A stretch of DNA of 64,000 bases from Tianweitania populi (GCF_014652875.1 NZ_BMZQ01000002.1:806001-870000); one strand, 5' to 3'; positions 19,491 to 28,016 are shown, counted from the stretch's first letter. Translations and numbers: made by a program. Notes: generated by a model not told the origin, from the sequence alone.

Positions 19491-20125
19491 CGCCGTCAGA
19501 AAAGATCGAGTCACTGCAAGCCGTTGCACCTGACGTTTCACGTGAAACAGCCGAAAAGATGCTGGGACTGGAGAGCTTCTTTCTGAAATGGGCAAAGACC
19601 ATCAATCTGGTCTCTCCCACTACCTTGAACGAAGCTTGGAAGCGGCATTTTCTTGACAGTGCACAGCTGTGGAGTTGGCGTGGCGAGACCAAAGCGTGGC
19701 TTGATCTTGGCTCCGGCAGTGGGTTTCCAGCGCTTGTTATAGCGCTGTTAGAACGCGACAGCGGTGCCAAGGTCACGCTTGTTGAAAGCAACGTCAAAAA
19801 GTCGGCTTATCTTCGACAGGCTATCGCAGCACTTGACCTCGACGCGCATGTTCTCACCCGCAGGGTAGAAGAACTGGAAGACGCTGTTTTCAATGTTTCA
19901 TCCACCACAATCACAGCAAGAGCCTTCGCACCTCTGGACCGTATGCTGGAGTGGACCAACGGTCTTGGCGGTGCCTCGTCGCGAGCTCTTTTGCACAAAG
20001 GTCGTGGATTTCAGGCGGAGCTGGATGATGCGCGTAGGCGTTGGGCGTTCGATCTGGTAGAACGCACCAGCCTGGTTGATTCCGACAGCGTGATTTTGGA
20101 TATCACTGCCGTCCGAAGGCTGTAG
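19487..20125 (+). CDS. rsmG: 16S rRNA (guanine(527)-N(7))-methyltransferase RsmG
   Basis: A 212-residue SAM-dependent methyltransferase acting on G527 of 16S rRNA (formerly GidB). The SAM-binding motif [17 protein letters not shown] is at about residues 68-84 and [13 protein letters not shown] is the family motif near the active site. The first 30 residues include the parS site at DNA level. It overlaps mnmG by 4 bases and precedes parA by 25, the conserved gidB-parA-parB order of many bacterial origins. Confidence 0.96.
   Translation: MTPSEKIESLQAVAPDVSRETAEKMLGLESFFLKWAKTINLVSPTTLNEAWKRHFLDSAQLWSWRGETKAWLDLGSGSGFPALVIALLERDSGAKVTLVESNVKKSAYLRQAIAALDLDAHVLTRRVEELEDAVFNVSSTTITARAFAPLDRMLEWTNGLGGASSRALLHKGRGFQAELDDARRRWAFDLVERTSLVDSDSVILDITAVRRL
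19534..19549. promoter_or_regulatory. parS: parS centromere site inside rsmG
   Basis: CGTTTCACGTGAAACA matches the parS consensus TGTTTCACGTGAAACA at 15 of 16 positions, with a perfect 14-base palindromic core at 19535-19548. It is inside the 5' part of rsmG and about 6.3 kb from the candidate oriC, as expected for origin-proximal ParB loading. Confidence 0.9.
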
Positions 20126-20150
20126 GCGCTGAACTCAATGTGGTTAGCCA

Positions 20151-20927
20151 ATGCGCATTATAACTCTGGCCAATCAAAAAGGCGGGGTCGGTAAGACAAC
20201 CACCGCCATCAACCTCGCCACCGCGCTTGCTGCGATTGGTGAGCGGGTGCTGATCGTCGATCTTGATCCGCAGGGGAATGCCAGCACAGGCTTAGGGATC
20301 GACAAGGAAGAGCGGACGCTTTCGTCCTATGACGTGCTTGCCGACAAGATCCCTTTGTCTGAAGTGGCCATTCAGACGGTTGTTCCCAATCTTTGGATTG
20401 TCCCTTCCACGATGGATCTGTTGGGCGTGGAGATGGAAATCGCCGCCCTCCCCGATCGTACCACTCGTTTGAAATCAGCTTTGGGCGACGCCCAAGACCT
20501 CTTTTCGTATGTGCTTGTTGATTGCCCACCATCGCTGAACTTGCTGACCATCAACGCGATGGCTGCGGCTGACTCCGTGCTGGTTCCGCTGCAATGCGAG
20601 TTCTTCGCGCTGGAAGGTCTCAGCCAGCTTCTTCGCACAGTGGAAATGGTGCGGCAGACGATCAATCCGCAACTGATCATTCAGGGCATCGTGCTGACCA
20701 TGTATGATGGTCGCAACAACCTCGCGAACCAGGTCGTCGATGATGTGCGGGCGCATATGGGGGACAAGGTCTATGAGACCGTAATCCCCCGCAATGTGCG
20801 GATTTCAGAAGCGCCATCGCATGGAAAGCCGGCAATCCTGTATGATCTGAAATGCTCGGGCAGCCAGGCTTATTTGCAGTTGGCCACCGAGGTCATCCGG
20901 CGCGAGCGGCGTTTGAAGGCAGCTTGA
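20151..20927 (+). CDS. parA: Chromosome partitioning ATPase ParA
   Basis: A 258-residue deviant-Walker ATPase that segregates origins together with ParB bound at parS. The deviant Walker A KGGVGKTTTAINLA lies at residues 10-23, Walker A' DLDPQGNASTGLG around 40, and YVLVDCPPSLNLLTINAMAAAD is the switch II region. Length and lack of an N-terminal DNA-binding domain mark it as chromosomal (type Ib-like, Soj). ATG 20151. parB follows after a single base. Confidence 0.97.
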   Translation: MRIITLANQKGGVGKTTTAINLATALAAIGERVLIVDLDPQGNASTGLGIDKEERTLSSYDVLADKIPLSEVAIQTVVPNLWIVPSTMDLLGVEMEIAALPDRTTRLKSALGDAQDLFSYVLVDCPPSLNLLTINAMAAADSVLVPLQCEFFALEGLSQLLRTVEMVRQTINPQLIIQGIVLTMYDGRNNLANQVVDDVRAHMGDKVYETVIPRNVRISEAPSHGKPAILYDLKCSGSQAYLQLATEVIRRERRLKAA

Positions 20928-20928
20928 T

Positions 20929-21801
20929 ATGAGTGAAGAAACCGGAAAGCGCCGCCTCGGTCGCGGCTTGGCTGCACTGATCGGCGAGATTGATCGTCCT
21001 GCCGAGCAGCAAGCACCGAAAGCGCGCGCAGATGGCGTCGTGCCGATTGAGATGGTGGTCGCTAATCCCCGTAATCCGCGCCGGACGTTCGGCGAGAATG
21101 ATTTGACCGATCTCGCGCAGTCGATTCGCGAACACGGCGTTGTGCAGCCGGTGATCGTGCGGCCGGGCCGTATGGATGGTACGTATGAGATCATCGCCGG
21201 TGAGCGTCGTTGGCGCGCAGCGCAACGCGCCGGCATTACGCAGCTTCCGGTTCTGATCCGTGAGGTCGATGATCGTGTCGCGCTTGAGCTTGCGATTGTT
21301 GAGAACGTTCAGCGTGCCGATCTCAATCCTGTTGAAGAAGCAATGGGTTATCAGCAGCTGATCGACGAACACAGCTATACTCAGGCTGATCTGGGACAGG
21401 TGATCGGCAAGAGCCGTAGCCATGTTGCGAATACATTGCGCTTGCTGAAGCTGCCGACGATCATCCAGGATATGCTGACCAGCGGAACGCTCTCGGCTGG
21501 TCATGCGCGCACCTTGGTGACGGCAGCTGATCCATCCGGTCTCGCGAAGCGGATCGTGGAAGAGGGTCTTTCGGTGCGTCAGGCAGAGGCGCTTGCCCAA
21601 GCGCCCAAGACAGAGACGCCGGCGCAGACCCGCGCTAACGACAATGCCAAGGACGCGGATACGCTGGCGTTGGAGAAGCTGCTATCGGATCAGACCGGCT
21701 TGCGCGTGACGATCCTGCACAAGGAAAAGGGTGGCGAGATCAAGATTGCTTATCGCTCGCTCGATCAGCTCGATGAGCTGTGTCGCCGCCTTCAGGCTTG
21801 A
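20929..21801 (+). CDS. parB: Chromosome partitioning protein ParB
   Basis: A 290-residue parS-binding CTPase that spreads on origin DNA and recruits ParA. The N terminus RRLGRGLAALIGE is the ParA-contact motif. The ParB/Srx domain carries VVANPRNPRRTF and GERRWRAAQRAG (CTP-binding box), followed by the HTH at TQADLGQVIGKSRSHVANTLRLL, which reads parS. The C-terminal dimerisation region ends near YRSLDQLDELCRRL. Two parS sites are 1.4 and 3.3 kb upstream. Convergent with holA across 10 bases. Confidence 0.97.
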   Translation: MSEETGKRRLGRGLAALIGEIDRPAEQQAPKARADGVVPIEMVVANPRNPRRTFGENDLTDLAQSIREHGVVQPVIVRPGRMDGTYEIIAGERRWRAAQRAGITQLPVLIREVDDRVALELAIVENVQRADLNPVEEAMGYQQLIDEHSYTQADLGQVIGKSRSHVANTLRLLKLPTIIQDMLTSGTLSAGHARTLVTAADPSGLAKRIVEEGLSVRQAEALAQAPKTETPAQTRANDNAKDADTLALEKLLSDQTGLRVTILHKEKGGEIKIAYRSLDQLDELCRRLQA

Positions 21802-21811
21802 TCAGGCTTCC

Positions 21812-22840
21812 TTACGGACGGTGCAGGGTCAGTCCTAGCAGACAGCGCTCGATGATCGCATCGCTGAGGTCGGGGTAACGCCGGCTTTCCAGCACGGCCG
21901 CCTGCACGCGCTGCAAGGCGCTTGAGGCTTGTGGCAGGGAGAAGCGGGTCAGGGCACGTTCCACTGCCGCCTTCCGATCGAAGTAAAGCGGCGGGCGAGC
22001 CATGCCGATGACCGCTCCCGCAGGCCGGTTGGACGCTTGCATTTCAGCGCGCAGAGTCTGCACGATCTGTAACTGGCGAAGTGCAGACAGGAGCAGGGTC
22101 GTTCTGTTGCCGCCGGCCGATTTGAACCGTAGGAGCGCCTGCTGAAAGCCGAACACGTCACCCTTGAGCGCGGCGTTCAGGGCATCATCGGCAGAGGTCG
22201 CGGACACGTCACCGATCAGCAAAGCGACATCGTCTTCCTCGACTTCCGACTTGCCATGGCAATACAGCGCCAGCTTTTCGATCTCGCCACGGGAAGCCAG
22301 CCGGTCGCCGCCGAGCAGGGCCTTCAAACGGGATCGGGCGGGCAGGCCGATGCGCAAACCGTATGGCTGCAGGCCTTCATCAATCAGGGCATCGATGGCG
22401 CGTGGATCGTCGCTGTAGCAAGGCAACGCCATGCCGCTGAACGCCGTTTCTACGACGCCACGCACGCCGGCGCCCTTCTTCAAATCGCCGCCCTCGATAA
22501 GCACCAGGGCATCGGCAGGCGGGCATTTGGCGAGATCCTTGATGGCGTCCGCAAATGCCTTTTGCGCGCCGGCATTGCGGATCCAGATCAGGCGCTGGCT
22601 GCTGAACATGGAAAAGGTTTTCACCTCGTCGAACAGGCGGCCTGGATCGGACTCGATGTCGCCTGCGTCCAAACGCACGACGGAAAACGGATCATCCAGT
22701 GCGATGCCAGTTGAAAGCGCGAACTTGCGCGCACGCTCGGCAACAAGGCCGCGATCAGGGCCATAGACCAAGATGATGCGGGCGGTACGGTCCGGCCGGG
22801 CAAGCCAAGAGTCGACTTCGTGGTTCTTCTTTTGCGCCAT
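21812..22840 (-). CDS. holA: DNA polymerase III delta subunit
   Basis: A 342-residue clamp-loader wrench subunit that opens the beta clamp. It shows the delta AAA+ fold without functional Walker motifs: IILVYGPDRGLVAERARKF at the start, VVRLDAGDIESDPGRLFDEVKTFSMFSSQRLIWI in the clamp-binding region, then helical domains ending with YPDLSDAIIERCLLGL. ATG 22840. In many rhizobia lptE precedes holA; here the upstream gene is divergent and unrelated, so holA probably has its own promoter in 22841-23002. Confidence 0.92.
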   Translation of the reverse strand: MAQKKNHEVDSWLARPDRTARIILVYGPDRGLVAERARKFALSTGIALDDPFSVVRLDAGDIESDPGRLFDEVKTFSMFSSQRLIWIRNAGAQKAFADAIKDLAKCPPADALVLIEGGDLKKGAGVRGVVETAFSGMALPCYSDDPRAIDALIDEGLQPYGLRIGLPARSRLKALLGGDRLASRGEIEKLALYCHGKSEVEEDDVALLIGDVSATSADDALNAALKGDVFGFQQALLRFKSAGGNRTTLLLSALRQLQIVQTLRAEMQASNRPAGAVIGMARPPLYFDRKAAVERALTRFSLPQASSALQRVQAAVLESRRYPDLSDAIIERCLLGLTLHRP

Positions 22841-23002
22841 GGGAACAATCAGTGTCTCACTCCGGGCAGGTGGTAACCGAACAACCCCAGGCCTGTCACG
22901 CGGCCAGACGCTACACGTTCTGCTTGCCGCAGCGGCAGCGACTCTGGTTTTACGGGTCGAACCCGGCTATCGGGTGAGTCGGGGTTGTATGTGGGGGATC
23001 GT

Positions 23003-23650
23003 ATGGCAGAACAGGTGAACGAGCACGCGACGGCGGATCGCCGGCCTTTGGCGTCGCGGAGCACCGGCTGGGCACAAGGTCTGGCGAAGCTGCTTCTCAA
23101 GACGTCGGCCACCCCGAATGCCGTATCGGCCACCGGCATCGGCTTTGCGGCGCTCGGCGGCCTGGCTTTCGGCTACGGTCCTCAGCATCCCTGGTTGTTT
23201 CTCGTGGGTGCGCTGATGGTGCAGCTGCGCTTGTTGTGCAATCTTTTGGACGGCATGGTCGCGGTGGAAGGTGGCCGTGGATCGCCCACCGGCGCCTTGT
23301 TCAACGAAATCCCGGACCGCTTCGAAGACAGTTTTCTACTGATCGGCTTCGGCTATGGCTGTGGACATCCTGAAATGGGATATGTCGCTGCGATCCTGGC
23401 GGTCATGACCGCCTATCTTCGCGCCTTCGGCGCATCGCTCAGTTTCGGACAAGACTTTGGTGGACCCATGGCCAAGCCGCAGCGTATGGCGGCATTGACG
23501 ATCGGTGGCGTGCTCGCCTTCTTTGAAGCCGTGTTGTTTGGTTCTTTGTACAGCCCGGTGATCGTGTTGGCGGTCGTGATCTTGGGCACGGCATGGACTT
23601 GTGCGCGCCGCATCGGCGCCATGAGCGCGCGTTTGAAGGACCGGGCATGA
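23003..23650 (+). CDS. CDP-alcohol phosphatidyltransferase family protein (atypical motif)
   Basis: A 215-residue membrane enzyme of the family that swaps CMP of a CDP-alcohol for another alcohol. The catalytic block NLLDGMVAVEGGRGSPTGAL followed by FNEIPDR is recognisable, but compared with D(x)2DG(x)2AR(x)8G(x)3D(x)3D the first and third aspartates are Asn and the Arg is Val. Hydrophobic helices follow. ATG 23003 is preceded by GGGGGA at a 5-base spacing. The stop overlaps the acyltransferase start by 4 bases. The reaction product cannot be named; a CDP-diacylglycerol-using phospholipid synthase is the best guess because cdsA-like and acyltransferase genes follow. Confidence 0.82.
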   Translation: MAEQVNEHATADRRPLASRSTGWAQGLAKLLLKTSATPNAVSATGIGFAALGGLAFGYGPQHPWLFLVGALMVQLRLLCNLLDGMVAVEGGRGSPTGALFNEIPDRFEDSFLLIGFGYGCGHPEMGYVAAILAVMTAYLRAFGASLSFGQDFGGPMAKPQRMAALTIGGVLAFFEAVLFGSLYSPVIVLAVVILGTAWTCARRIGAMSARLKDRA

Positions 23651-24258
23651 TCGACCACATCCTGATCGGACTGGCGCGCTTTCTTGTTGGCGGGCGTCCC
23701 GAGTGGCGCGGCACGCAGCCATCCCTGCGCCAGCGGATCTACTTCGCCAATCACGGCAGTCACCTCGATACGATCCTGCTTTGGGCCGCGATCCCGACGC
23801 GCCTGCGGCCGACCACGCATCCGGTTGCGGCGGCGGACTACTGGGGCAAAGGGCGCCTGCGCCGCTCCGTTGCGCTCGATCTTCTGAATGCGGTTCTGGT
23901 TGATCGCAGCGGGGGCGGTGCAGCGTCCGGCCAGGATCCGCTCGCTCCCTTGGAAGAAACGCTGGAACGCGGCCATTCGCTGATCATCTTTCCGGAAGGA
24001 ACGCGCGGCGGTGAAAAACTGCCGGCCGCGTTCAAGTCGGGGCTGTTTCGATTGGCGACGCGCTTTCCGCAGGTCGAACTCGTTCCTGTTTACCTCGAGA
24101 ATATGTCGCGGGCTTTTCCGCGTGGTGCCTTTTTGCCGGTTCCGATCTCCTGCCATGTCCGCTTCGGCGCGCCTTTGTACATCGAAGGCGGCGAGACCAA
24201 GGAAGCATTCCTGGAGCGGGCACGTGAGGCGATCGTGGCCCTGGCGGAGGTGAACTGA
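23647..24258 (+). CDS. 1-acyl-sn-glycerol-3-phosphate acyltransferase-like protein (PlsC family)
   Basis: A 203-residue PlsC-type acyltransferase, expected to add a fatty acyl chain to a lysophospholipid or glycerol-phosphate acceptor at the membrane. The catalytic HX4D box is NHGSHLDTILLW (near residue 37) and the acceptor-binding motif is FPEGTRGG (near 117). It starts at ATG 23647, overlapping the previous stop (ATGA), and its own stop shares one base with the start of the CdsA-like gene. The tight coupling of all three suggests they act on one lipid. Confidence 0.88.
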   Translation: MIDHILIGLARFLVGGRPEWRGTQPSLRQRIYFANHGSHLDTILLWAAIPTRLRPTTHPVAAADYWGKGRLRRSVALDLLNAVLVDRSGGGAASGQDPLAPLEETLERGHSLIIFPEGTRGGEKLPAAFKSGLFRLATRFPQVELVPVYLENMSRAFPRGAFLPVPISCHVRFGAPLYIEGGETKEAFLERAREAIVALAEVN

Positions 24259-25196
24259 TGGATCCGACGCTCGTCACGCTCTTCATCGGCCTGATCACGG
24301 TTCTTGCAGCCGCAACCCTGATCGGCCAGATCCTGGGACGTCGTGCCGAAAGCACGGAAGCCCGCGCAACGGTCGACAATCTGAATGCGCGCATCCGGGC
24401 CTGGTGGCTGATGGTTGCGATCTTTGCCGTGGCCTTTGTGTTCGGCAAGATCGTTACGCTCGTGCTGTTTGCGCTGACCTCCTTTTACTGTCTGCGCGAG
24501 TTCATCTCGCTCACGCCGACCAAACCCGGCGATCATACCGCGCTTGCCTTCGCCTTTTATGTCTTCCTGCCGCTGCAATATGTGCTGATCGGGATCGACT
24601 GGCAGTCGCTGTTTTCGATCGCCATTCCCGTTTACGCCTTTCTTCTGCTGCCGGTTTTGGCGGTGCTGCGCCATGACACCGATGACTTCCTGTCGCGCAC
24701 GGCTAAGCTGCAATGGGCCCTGCTTCTGACGGTCTATTGCATCAGCCACGCGCCCGCTTTGTTGCTGCTGAAGATACCCGGCTTCGAGAACAAGGGCGTG
24801 CTGCTGTTGTTCTTCCTGGTCACCGTGGTGCAGGCGAGCGACGTGCTGCAATACATTTTCGGTAAGCTGTTCGGCCGGCACAAAATTGCGCCGGTGGTCA
24901 GCCCCAACAAGACATGGGAAGGCTTCGTCGGGGGCGGTTTGGCCGCCACGCTGCTGGGGGCGGGCTTGTTCTGGATCACGCCATTCACACCGCTGCAGGC
25001 GGCGGGCATGGCGCTGGCCATCGTGCTTGCCGGCTTCAGCGGCGGGCTGGTTCTGTCAGCCGTGAAACGCTCGATGGGCGCAAAGGATTGGGGCCGCATG
25101 ATCGAAGGCCATGGCGGCGCGCTCGACCGCATGGATTCCGTGACCTACGCGGCGCCTTTGTTCTTCCATCTGGTGAATTACTTCTTCGCAGCTTGA
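24258..25196 (+). CDS. Phosphatidate cytidylyltransferase-like protein (CdsA family)
   Basis: A 312-residue polytopic protein with about eight membrane helices and the CdsA signature SAVKRSMGAKDWGRMIEGHG then GALDRMDS, including the metal-binding Lys-Asp and the final Asp residues. The family makes CDP-diacylglycerol from phosphatidate and CTP. As it is the third gene of a coupled trio, it is probably a second CdsA dedicated to this module, with the housekeeping cdsA elsewhere (inference). Its 3' end overlaps the convergent mgtC-like gene by 19 bases. Confidence 0.88.
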   Translation: MDPTLVTLFIGLITVLAAATLIGQILGRRAESTEARATVDNLNARIRAWWLMVAIFAVAFVFGKIVTLVLFALTSFYCLREFISLTPTKPGDHTALAFAFYVFLPLQYVLIGIDWQSLFSIAIPVYAFLLLPVLAVLRHDTDDFLSRTAKLQWALLLTVYCISHAPALLLLKIPGFENKGVLLLFFLVTVVQASDVLQYIFGKLFGRHKIAPVVSPNKTWEGFVGGGLAATLLGAGLFWITPFTPLQAAGMALAIVLAGFSGGLVLSAVKRSMGAKDWGRMIEGHGGALDRMDSVTYAAPLFFHLVNYFFAA

Positions 25197-25660
25197 GCCT
25201 GTGCTTCCTTTTCTGAGTCGGGGCTGGTCTTTTCCTCACGGACAGGATCGGGGTAGCTGTCGGCGATGAACAGGATCACGGCCGTGACGAGGCCGACGAT
25301 TACGCCCAGACCCCAGAAGGACGTACCGATCGCCAAGCCAAGCGCCCCGGTAATCCACACTGCGGCCGCGGCTTTGATGCCTTTTACGTCGAAGCCGCTC
25401 TTGAAGATCACGGCGCCGCCGAGGAAGCCGATGCCCGACAGAAAGCCTTGCAGCGTACGTGACAGGGAACTCGGATCGAGTTGCGCGAGGTGGACGCCAA
25501 GCAGCATGTAGGTGGTGGAACCGACGGCAATCAGGATCATGCCAGCGATGCCGATTGCCTTGTGGTGGACGCGCCGCTCAAAGCCGATAGCTGCGCCCAG
25601 GATCGCAGCTGCGCCAAGCCGCATCAGGATATCCAGCCCGTCCGACCACATCGATATCAT
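25178..25660 (-). CDS. MgtC/SapB family membrane protein
   Basis: A 160-residue inner-membrane protein with the MgtC N-terminal core: LGAAAILGAAIGFERRVHHKAIGI, then GMILIAVGSTTYMLLG, GIGFLGGAVIFKSGFDVKGIKAAAAVWITGALGLAIG. MgtC proteins are linked to growth at low magnesium and regulation of F1Fo ATP synthase, but this short form lacks the C-terminal ACT-like domain of Salmonella MgtC. The C terminus is charged and disordered. ATG 25660 overlaps the DUF1622 gene stop by 4 bases. Confidence 0.88.
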   Translation of the reverse strand: MISMWSDGLDILMRLGAAAILGAAIGFERRVHHKAIGIAGMILIAVGSTTYMLLGVHLAQLDPSSLSRTLQGFLSGIGFLGGAVIFKSGFDVKGIKAAAAVWITGALGLAIGTSFWGLGVIVGLVTAVILFIADSYPDPVREEKTSPDSEKEAQAQAAKK

Positions 25661-26067
25661 CGTGGCTGCCTTTCCGTGTTTTCGCCTGCCTTTTGCCAAG
25701 GCCATCGATTCTCGATCTCTACGGTGAGCGAGATCGAGAGGAACGTTCTGATCAGCACGATCAAAGCCAGGATCAGGACGTTTTGCAATGTCGGTCGAAT
25801 GGCGACCGTACCGATGATGTCGGCAGCCACCAGCAGTTCCAGGCCAAGCAGAATGGCACGGCCAAGCGTTTGGCGGAACTGGTGGTAAGGACTACTTGGC
25901 GCAGTGCTGCTGCGCGCCGCTGTGAAGGACCGGAAGAGCGCGTAAGCGGCCCCCAGAACAATAACGGCCACGCCGGTCCCTTCCAGGCCACGCGTTATGG
26001 CATGGAGTAGAAAGTCGAACCAGGATGTGGATGCTTCCGTCACCCGGGATCCTTTCGGCAGCGTCAC
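25657..26067 (-). CDS. DUF1622 family membrane protein
   Basis: A 136-residue protein with about three transmembrane helices, matching DUF1622: VAVIVLGAAYALFRSF, then RQTLGRAILLGLELLVAADIIGTVAIRPTLQNVLILALIVLIRTFLS. The FRQTLGRAILLGLELLVAADI segment is the family core. Function unknown. It is translationally coupled to the MgtC-like gene, a pairing that suggests a shared stress or ion-related role, which is inference. A start at the internal GTG (VTEASTSW) is an alternative to ATG 26067. Confidence 0.8.
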   Translation of the reverse strand: MTLPKGSRVTEASTSWFDFLLHAITRGLEGTGVAVIVLGAAYALFRSFTAARSSTAPSSPYHQFRQTLGRAILLGLELLVAADIIGTVAIRPTLQNVLILALIVLIRTFLSISLTVEIENRWPWQKAGENTERQPR

Positions 26068-26151
26068 TGGTCAAACGCGGAAGCATCAAGAATGTTGCCG
26101 CTCAGTCGTCAGTCACTGATGGAGGTGCTGGGAGACGAAGAGCCAGAAAAC

Positions 26152-26178
26152 AAAAAAGCCGCCCGAAGGCGGCTTTTT
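26152..26178 (-). terminator. Terminator downstream of tRNA-Gly
   Basis: An 11-bp perfect stem AAAAAGCCGCC (26153-26163) with GGCGGCTTTTT (26168-26178) and a CGAA tetraloop. On the minus strand it follows the tRNA 3' end by 28 bases and ends in a U run. Confidence 0.9.
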
Positions 26179-26205
26179 GATCGCTTGAACTTCCCGAAGG
26201 AAGAT

Positions 26206-26280
26206 TGGAGCGGGTGAGGCGATTCGAACGCCCGACCCCAACCTTGGCAAGGTTGTGCTCTACCCCTGAGCTACACCCGC
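26206..26280 (-). tRNA. tRNA-Gly (anticodon GCC)
   Basis: On the minus strand the acceptor stem GCGGGTG pairs with CACCCGC; the D arm is GTAGCTCAGGGGTAGAGCAC, the anticodon arm AACCTTGCCAAGGTT carries GCC, and the T arm contains GTTCGAATC. The 3' CCA is encoded (26206-26208). All four stems form without gaps. Confidence 0.97.
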
Positions 26281-26421
26281 TCACACGGCAACGCCGCAAG
26301 CCGCGCCTATATGGCCGAAAGCTTTTTCGATTGCAACAGGAATTTCGCGCGCTTGCGCAGCCTTTCCGCTGCCTTTACGGAACGCTGATTATCGTCGGTT
26401 TGTAATGCGAGTGAGGGTTCT

Positions 26422-26919
26422 ATGCGTATTGATCGTGAGGGATTGCTGGCGAAGCTCGAGAGGCTGGGGATCCAGACAAGTACCGTCGATCATCCGCCGC
26501 TGCACACGGTGGAGGAATCGCAGCATCTGCGCGGCGAGATCCCGGGTGCGCATACGAAGAACCTCTTCGTGAAGGATCGTAAAGATCGCTATTTCCTGCT
26601 CGTGGTGGAAGAGATGGCTATCGTCGATCTCAAGACCGTGCATCATGTGATCGGTGCGTCGGGCAAGGTCTCGTTCGGCAAGCCGGAAGCGCTGATGGAT
26701 CTGCTTGGTGTAGTGCCCGGATCGGTCTGCGTGTTCGGTGCGATCAACGACACCGAGAACAAGGTCACGGTGGTGCTCGACAGTACCTTGATGGAAAGCG
26801 CGGTGATCAACGCGCATCCATTGACCAACGAGGCAACGACATCAATCGGGAGGGACGACCTGCTGGCGTTTCTTCAAGCCGTCTCCCACCCGCCTCTTGT
26901 CTTGAAAATCACCGCCTGA
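26422..26919 (+). CDS. Prolyl-tRNA deacylase / YbaK-domain editing protein
   Basis: A 165-residue stand-alone editing-domain protein of the ProX/YbaK type, which removes alanine mischarged on tRNA-Pro. Diagnostic parts are the N-terminal VDHPPLHTVEES, the HTKNLFVKDRKDRYFLLVV strand with the conserved lysine, and the GxxP-type loop LGVVPGSVCVFGAINDTENKV. The ATG 26422 start gives the family N terminus MRIDREGLLAKL. The thioredoxin gene lies 57 bases downstream, a common neighbour in rhizobia. Confidence 0.9.
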   Translation: MRIDREGLLAKLERLGIQTSTVDHPPLHTVEESQHLRGEIPGAHTKNLFVKDRKDRYFLLVVEEMAIVDLKTVHHVIGASGKVSFGKPEALMDLLGVVPGSVCVFGAINDTENKVTVVLDSTLMESAVINAHPLTNEATTSIGRDDLLAFLQAVSHPPLVLKITA

Positions 26920-26976
26920 TCGCTCACATCGTGAGCCAAGTCGATGACGGCAGGCTGAAGTCTGGAAGGATGTTTC

Positions 26977-27957
26977 ATGAGCGATAAAGCAAACAATCCC
27001 TACGCAAGCGGGGGCCAGCCTTACCAGACCGAAGTCACGCTTGGCGGCGGCATTGCAGGCAATGGGGCCGGCAATGGCGCGAGCGGCGCTGGCGACCTCA
27101 TCAAGGATACGACGACATCAGGGTTTTCCGCCGACGTGATTCAGGCCTCGCGCACGCAGCCTGTGCTGGTGGATTTCTGGGCGCCGTGGTGCGGACCGTG
27201 CAAGCAGCTGACGCCGGTTCTGGAGCGCGTGGTTCAGGCAGCACGCGGCGCGGTGAAGCTTGTGAAGATGAATATCGACGAGCATCCCTCGATCGCAGGG
27301 CAGCTCGGCATCCAGTCCATTCCAGCCGTGATCGCGTTCAAGAACGGTCAGCCGGTCGACGGTTTCATGGGCGCGGTGCCCGAAACCCAGATCAAGGCTT
27401 TTATCGACAAGCTGACGGCCGACATGGCTGGAGGAACGGCTGATCTGCTGGCGCAGGCGGAAGAGGCGGTGGCACGTGGCGAAGCTGCGATTGCGGCTGA
27501 TCTTTATGCCGCCGTTCTCGACGAAGACGAGACCAATGTAGATGCGCTGGCCGGGCTTGCGAACCTGTATTTCGATGCTGGACAGGCGGATACGGCGCGC
27601 GAGCTGCTTGAGCGTGTTCCCGAAGACAAGGCTGGTCATGCCGGTGTTGCCGGGTTGCGCGCCAAGTTCGCTTTGGCCGACCAGATTGCCGAGCTTGGCG
27701 ATGAAGGCGAGTTGCAGCGCCGGCTGGGTGCTGATCCCGCCGATCATGCCGCGCGTTTCGATCTCGCTCTGATCGCCAATGCGCGCGGCAACCGCGAAGA
27801 GGCTGCCGATCAGTTGCTGGCGATCATGAAGGCTGACCGGGAATGGCGTGAGGACGGCGCGCGGCAGCAGCTTTTGAAGTTCTTCGAAGCCTGGGGGCTG
27901 ACTGATCCTTCGACGCTCGCAGCACGCCGCAAGTTGTCTTCGCTTTTGTTTCGTTGA
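26977..27957 (+). CDS. Thioredoxin/TPR co-chaperone protein (YbbN/CnoX-like)
   Basis: A 326-residue protein: Gly/Asn-rich N-terminal tail (1-45), thioredoxin domain (about 48-152) with active site WCGPC at 71-75 and the cis-Pro loop IQSIPAVIAF, then a helical tetratricopeptide-like region (about 160-326). This architecture is that of YbbN/CnoX, a redox-regulated holdase that hands substrates to GroEL and DnaK. E. coli CnoX has SXXC at the site, while this protein keeps both cysteines and can therefore also act as an oxidoreductase. ATG 26977. Confidence 0.9.
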   Translation: MSDKANNPYASGGQPYQTEVTLGGGIAGNGAGNGASGAGDLIKDTTTSGFSADVIQASRTQPVLVDFWAPWCGPCKQLTPVLERVVQAARGAVKLVKMNIDEHPSIAGQLGIQSIPAVIAFKNGQPVDGFMGAVPETQIKAFIDKLTADMAGGTADLLAQAEEAVARGEAAIAADLYAAVLDEDETNVDALAGLANLYFDAGQADTARELLERVPEDKAGHAGVAGLRAKFALADQIAELGDEGELQRRLGADPADHAARFDLALIANARGNREEAADQLLAIMKADREWREDGARQQLLKFFEAWGLTDPSTLAARRKLSSLLFR

Positions 27958-27980
27958 TCGCGGCGCGTTAACAAACAGTC

Positions 27981-28016
27981 CTGAGAAAAGGCCGGCACTC
28001 TTGAGAAACGGCCGGC
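27981..28016 (+). repeat. Two near-identical 16-base direct repeats between trxA-like and LON genes
   Basis: CTGAGAAAAGGCCGGC (27981-27996) and TTGAGAAACGGCCGGC (28001-28016) differ at two positions and sit 20 bases apart. The GGCCGGC/GCCGGCC parts can also form a 7-bp hairpin. They could be a duplicated regulator site or weak terminator for the thioredoxin gene. Confidence 0.5.

Noticed and set aside
26102-26299. Small protein gene across the tRNA-Gly locus
   Set aside because: The frame is produced by the tRNA and its terminator.
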